Shown piece after piece: positions 61,147-64,000 of a stretch of 64,000 bases of DNA. The stretch spans positions 310,001 to 374,000 of the forward strand of contig NZ_CP053435.1 in NCBI RefSeq assembly GCF_013127955.1, in the 5' to 3' direction. How positions within the stretch are numbered: position 1 is the first letter of the stretch; each line of letters begins with the position of its first letter. A program made the position numbers and the translations under genes. The DNA comes from Spirosoma taeanense (GTDB taxonomy: Bacteria; Bacteroidota; Bacteroidia; Cytophagales; Spirosomataceae). The notes beneath the pieces were generated by a model. That model saw only the letters and a program-made list of their open reading frames with translations, had not been told where the DNA came from and did not search any database.

Positions 61147-61854
61147 ATGAACTACTTTCGATTATCAGCTGTCGGTCTGCTGGCTCTGGCGCTGACGCTC
61201 CATGTAAACGCAAATCCTGTGAAGCCTAAAAAAGGTAGATGGGAAACCCTGTTCAATGGTAAGTCGCTGGCAGGTTGGCATACCTATCTGAAAGCCGGCG
61301 AGCCGGTTTCTGAGAAGTGGACCGTTGACGACGGCGCTATCCATCTGGCTCAGGGAAGGGCCGGCGATCTCGTCACCGATAAAGAATACGGTGATTTTGA
61401 GCTGGAACTGGAATGGAAGATTGCCGAGGGCGGTAACAGTGGGATTATATACCACGTTCATGAAGACCCCAAATTTAAGGCTACGTACCAGACCGGTCCT
61501 GAAATGCAGGTTCTGGATAATGAACGCCACCCTGACGCCAAACAGGGCCGCGATAATAACCGCACGGCCGGTGCGCTTTATGATTTACAAAAGCCCATTA
61601 ATCTTGGAACTGCCAAACCAGCCGGTGAGTGGAACAAAGCTCGTCTGATCGTTCAAAACGGTAAAGCCGAGCACTACCTGAACGGGAAAAAAGTTGCCGA
61701 ATACGCTACCAGTGGTCCTGAGTGGGATGCGATGGTGGCAGAGAGTAAATTTAAGGGGTGGGAGGCCTTTAATAAATTTAATACCGGACATATCGCCCTG
61801 CAGGATCATGGCGATAAAGTCTGGTTCCGGAATATCCGGATTCGCGAATTGTAA
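61147..61854 (+). CDS. Secreted DUF1080 family protein (3-keto-disaccharide hydrolase-like)
   Basis: The 235-residue protein has a signal peptide (LLALALTLHVNA) and a DUF1080 domain with GRWETLFNGKSLAGWH, DFELELEWKIAEGGNSGI, and GPEMQVLDNERHPDA, followed by GHIALQDHGDKVWFRNIRIREL. DUF1080 is a concanavalin-like fold; some members act on 3-keto-glycosides. It sits 57 bases before a Tat-exported sugar isomerase, a common pairing. A strong hairpin (61861-61883) separates them. The exact substrate is unknown. Confidence 0.9.
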   Translation: MNYFRLSAVGLLALALTLHVNANPVKPKKGRWETLFNGKSLAGWHTYLKAGEPVSEKWTVDDGAIHLAQGRAGDLVTDKEYGDFELELEWKIAEGGNSGIIYHVHEDPKFKATYQTGPEMQVLDNERHPDAKQGRDNNRTAGALYDLQKPINLGTAKPAGEWNKARLIVQNGKAEHYLNGKKVAEYATSGPEWDAMVAESKFKGWEAFNKFNTGHIALQDHGDKVWFRNIRIREL

Positions 61855-61860
61855 AGAAGT

Positions 61861-61883
61861 AGCCGGGTTACACTAACCCGGCT
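61861..61883 (+). repeat. Hairpin between DUF1080 and sugar isomerase genes
   Basis: AGCCGGGTTA (61861-61870) pairs perfectly with TAACCCGGCT (61874-61883) over a CAC loop. No T run follows, so it may protect the upstream transcript rather than terminate it. Confidence 0.6.
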
Positions 61884-61911
61884 GCCGCTGCAAGTCTAAA
61901 CTCGTTATCCT

Positions 61912-62778
61912 ATGACTTCCCGCCGAACGGCCCTGAAAACCCTGACTGGTACCGCACTGACGTTGCCTACTCTGTCTAATTCCTTCGCTGGCTCTATGAC
62001 TGCCGAACCTCTGGCCCTGAAGGGACGTATTAACCATTCGGTATGCCGGTGGTGTTACAGCAAGATTCCGCTGGACGATCTGTGCAAAGCCGCCAGCGCA
62101 ATGGGTATCAAATCCATTGACCTGACTGGTCCTGAAGAGTGGCCTGTCCTGAAGAAGTACGGCCTGACTTCAGCCCTGCCGCAGGGGGCTGGGAAAGGAA
62201 TTGCCGATGGCTTCAATGACCCCAAGTTTCACGATGAACTGGTTGCCAGTTACGAAGCGATCTTTCCGAAATTGAAGGAAGCAGGCCTGAACACGGTGAT
62301 TTGCTTTTCGGGCAATCGTCGGGGCATGAGCGATGAGCAGGGCCTTGAAAACTGCGCTAAGGGCCTGAAACGCCTGATGCCAAGCGCCGAAAAGCATGGC
62401 ATCACCATGATTATGGAACTCCTCAACAGCAAGGTGAACCACAAAGATTATATGTGCGATCATACCGCCTGGGGTGTGGACCTGTGCAAACGAGTTGGCT
62501 CCGAGAATTTTAAACTGCTGTATGACATCTACCATATGCAGATTATGGAAGGTGACATTATTCGCACGATTCAGGAGAACAGCAAATACATTGGTCACTA
62601 CCATACGGGCGGCAACCCCGGTCGCAATGAGATTGACGAAACCCAGGAGCTTTATTACCCGGCCATTATGAAAGCCATTGTTGCTACGGGTTTCAAAGGA
62701 TACGTAGCGCAGGAGTTTATCCCTAAACGCGACCCACTGACGAGCCTGAAAGAAGCGGTTTTGATCTGCGATGTGTAG
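61912..62778 (+). CDS. Tat-exported sugar phosphate isomerase/epimerase family protein
   Basis: The 288-residue protein has a Tat-like signal (MTSRRTALKTLTGTALTLPT) and a xylose-isomerase-like TIM barrel resembling hydroxypyruvate isomerase. Metal-binding candidates are Glu in TMIMELLNSKVNH, Asp and His in LLYDIYHMQIMEGD, and a final Glu in GYVAQEFIPKRDP. GHYHTGGNPGRNEIDETQEL is a conserved loop. It probably epimerises or isomerises a keto-sugar in the periplasm, together with the DUF1080 protein upstream. A terminator follows. Confidence 0.88.
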   Translation: MTSRRTALKTLTGTALTLPTLSNSFAGSMTAEPLALKGRINHSVCRWCYSKIPLDDLCKAASAMGIKSIDLTGPEEWPVLKKYGLTSALPQGAGKGIADGFNDPKFHDELVASYEAIFPKLKEAGLNTVICFSGNRRGMSDEQGLENCAKGLKRLMPSAEKHGITMIMELLNSKVNHKDYMCDHTAWGVDLCKRVGSENFKLLYDIYHMQIMEGDIIRTIQENSKYIGHYHTGGNPGRNEIDETQELYYPAIMKAIVATGFKGYVAQEFIPKRDPLTSLKEAVLICDV

Positions 62779-62806
62779 ATTTGTGTTCTGATTTGCCAAA
62801 CGGTAT

Positions 62807-62845
62807 GGCGGTTCGGGTTCTTACTACTCGAACCGCCTTATTATT
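62807..62845 (+). terminator. Terminator after the sugar isomerase gene
   Basis: GGCGGTTCG (62807-62815) pairs with CGAACCGCC (62829-62837) over 13 bases, followed by a T-rich TTATTATTTA run. Confidence 0.6.
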
Positions 62846-62856
62846 TAGCGCATTCT

Positions 62857-63168
62857 ATGGAACCAGTTAACAGCCAACTTTTCCTCATTGTCGGGGCGGC
62901 CCTGTTCAGCATTGGGCTGGCGGTGGTGCTGCTAAAACGCCACGCCATTATGGTGCTGATGGGTATCGAACTGATGCTTAATGCAGTCAATATCAACTTA
63001 GTGGCTTTTAGCCAGTACGACCCTGACCGCCTACAGGGACAAATGCTGAGCCTGTTTGTGATGGTTGTTGCGGCTGCTGAGTCGGCGGTCGCGCTGGCCA
63101 TTGTGCTGCAGGTATATCGGCATTTCCGCACGGCGCAGTTAGATGACCTGAATGAATTGAAACAATAG
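62857..63168 (+). CDS. nuoK: NADH-quinone oxidoreductase subunit K (stand-alone)
   Basis: The 103-residue protein has three membrane helices and the NuoK motifs: FLIVGAALFSIGLAVVLLKR, HAIMVLMGIELMLNAVNINL with the proton-path Glu, and VVAAAESAVALAIVLQVYRH with the second Glu. NuoK is part of the membrane proton-pumping arm of complex I. No other nuo gene is next to it: a Tat sugar isomerase lies upstream and a 2OG oxygenase downstream. Either complex I genes are scattered in this genome or this is an extra copy. Confidence 0.93.
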   Translation: MEPVNSQLFLIVGAALFSIGLAVVLLKRHAIMVLMGIELMLNAVNINLVAFSQYDPDRLQGQMLSLFVMVVAAAESAVALAIVLQVYRHFRTAQLDDLNELKQ

Positions 63169-63226
63169 GCTGTACCGTGGAGCAGATTCGGCACCTGAAA
63201 TTCTTCAGTCAACATCCTCTGATTAC

Positions 63227-63829
63227 ATGAATCCTCAGTTTGAACCAATCATTGATGGTATCGTAAATGACGGCTACGGCATCGTCGATTACTTTCTAAC
63301 TTCGTCTGAGGTAGCGGCCCTCGCTGCGCGGTTACACGAACGTAGGGCGGCTGGTCAGTTCCGGGCTGCCGGCATAGGGAACCAGCACGTAACGGTTGAG
63401 CATGCCATTCGGGGTGACGAGATTCTGTGGCTCGATGAAGCGACCGCAACGCCAGAAGAACTGGCCTTTCTGAACCGCATTGGCGAGTTTGTTGACTATG
63501 TGAACCGGACGTGCTATCTGGGGCTGCGTGATTACGAATTCCACTACGCTCTTTACCCCGCCGGCACGTTCTATAAACGTCACCTCGATCAGTTTCGGAG
63601 CGATTCACGCCGGAAACTTTCGGTTATTTGTTACCTCAACACCGACTGGCAGGAAGCCGACGGTGGGCAGTTAGCCCTTTTTTTACCCGACGGCAGTTCT
63701 GAGCGGGAAGAGGTGGTTTTACCCGTAGGTGGCCGGCTGGTCTGCTTCGAAAGCGGCCGGCTCGAACATGAGGTTCGCCCCGCCACCCGTGAACGGTTGA
63801 GTCTGACAGGCTGGCTAAAAACCGGTTAG
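63227..63829 (+). CDS. 2OG-Fe(II) oxygenase (prolyl 4-hydroxylase-like)
   Basis: The 200-residue double-stranded beta-helix enzyme has the iron ligands His and Asp in YKRHLDQFRSDS near residue 116 and a distal His with the 2-oxoglutarate Arg in SGRLEHEVRPATRERLSLTG near residue 180. FHYALYPAGTFYKRHL and VICYLNTDW are typical of the P4Hc group. It hydroxylates a protein or small molecule, unknown here. It lies 58 bases after nuoK in the same direction and faces the partial minus-strand gene at the window end. Confidence 0.88.
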   Translation: MNPQFEPIIDGIVNDGYGIVDYFLTSSEVAALAARLHERRAAGQFRAAGIGNQHVTVEHAIRGDEILWLDEATATPEELAFLNRIGEFVDYVNRTCYLGLRDYEFHYALYPAGTFYKRHLDQFRSDSRRKLSVICYLNTDWQEADGGQLALFLPDGSSEREEVVLPVGGRLVCFESGRLEHEVRPATRERLSLTGWLKTG

Positions 63830-63830
63830 C

Positions 63831-64000
63831 TTATCGCTTGAGCATTTTAATCAGAAACTTCGGTACAAATCGCCCCAGTCGCCGTACTGATAAGGGAAGA
63901 GTGTAGCGTTTCGGATACCCTTCACTGTCGTAAGCCAGGGCCTGATCAAAATACTTATTGTCGACGGGATGACCAGTGGCAATGTTCGTAATCTTACGGA
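63831..64000 (-). CDS. C-terminal part of an unidentified minus-strand protein (partial)
   Basis: The minus strand is open from the window edge to TAA at 63831-63833. The visible 55 residues include ATGHPVDNKYFDQALAYDSE and end VRRLGRFVPKFLIKMLKR, a basic tail. Its end is adjacent to the oxygenase stop, as expected for convergent genes. The fragment is too short to name; a short-chain dehydrogenase or other cytoplasmic enzyme is possible. Confidence 0.6.
   Translation of the reverse strand, partial: RKITNIATGHPVDNKYFDQALAYDSEGYPKRYTLPLSVRRLGRFVPKFLIKMLKR

Noticed and set aside
1-64000. CRISPR arrays, insertion sequences, tRNA and rRNA genes
   Set aside because: No regular short repeats with spacers, no transposase, and no cloverleaf or rRNA sequence was seen in the intergenic regions.

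Overview
The window looks like a chromosomal segment of a Bacteroidota bacterium of the order Cytophagales, most like Spirosoma or a close relative. This is inferred from gene content and sequence style, not from a search. The evidence is: type IX secretion C-terminal sorting domains, a DUF4394 lipoprotein, a capsule-assembly Wzi protein, a DUF1080 protein paired with a Tat-exported sugar isomerase, a CarB without the C-terminal regulatory domain, and promoters of the Bacteroidota type (TTG, about 20 bases, TAnnTTTG). GC content is near even. I see no rRNA, tRNA, insertion sequence or CRISPR array.

Bases 1-15765 are mostly core metabolism: an AlkD-type DNA repair protein, accD overlapping a radical SAM/SPASM gene, an enoyl-CoA hydratase, a leftward xylose operon (xylB, a small unknown gene, xylA), an RfaE1-like sugar kinase, a PhyH dioxygenase, a Tat-exported Nif3-like protein, an esterase, hemE, a glycosyltransferase and an MsbA-like ABC exporter. 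Bases 16201-19597 hold two tandem copies of a two-gene cassette of Tat-exported ferritin-like proteins. Next come an unknown lipoprotein, carB, a DUF4394 lipoprotein, Wzi, an aldo/keto reductase, a beta-barrel protein and an ECF sigma factor with a membrane partner.

Bases 31133-53587 form a large surface-polysaccharide region. Three paralogous secreted beta-helix proteins with T9SS tails come first. Then follow a receiver-like protein, a receiver-like/sugar-transferase fusion, six glycosyltransferases, an O-antigen polymerase/ligase-type protein, a Wzx flippase, a Wzc-like chain-length protein, a half-size TolC-like protein, an acyltransferase and a sterol-desaturase-family enzyme. Together they can prime, build, polymerise, flip and decorate an exopolysaccharide. 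Both receiver-like domains lack the phosphorylatable Asp. Two genes (a beta-helix protein and the polymerase) are broken by an apparent loss of one base in a C tract.

Bases 53600-64000 contain an AsmA/DUF748-like protein with an ER/K tail, a pentapeptide-like repeat protein, and a compact divergent module: an HTH repressor facing a PD-(D/E)XK nuclease operon, with two matching operator-like sites between. After that come an acidic disordered protein, a glucuronokinase-like GHMP kinase next to galU, DUF1080 and sugar isomerase genes, a stand-alone nuoK and a 2OG-Fe(II) oxygenase. Both window ends cut through genes.

The best candidates for undescribed biology are the HTH/operator/unknown/nuclease module, the non-phosphorylatable receiver pair tied to the priming sugar transferase, and the duplicated exported ferritin-like cassette.
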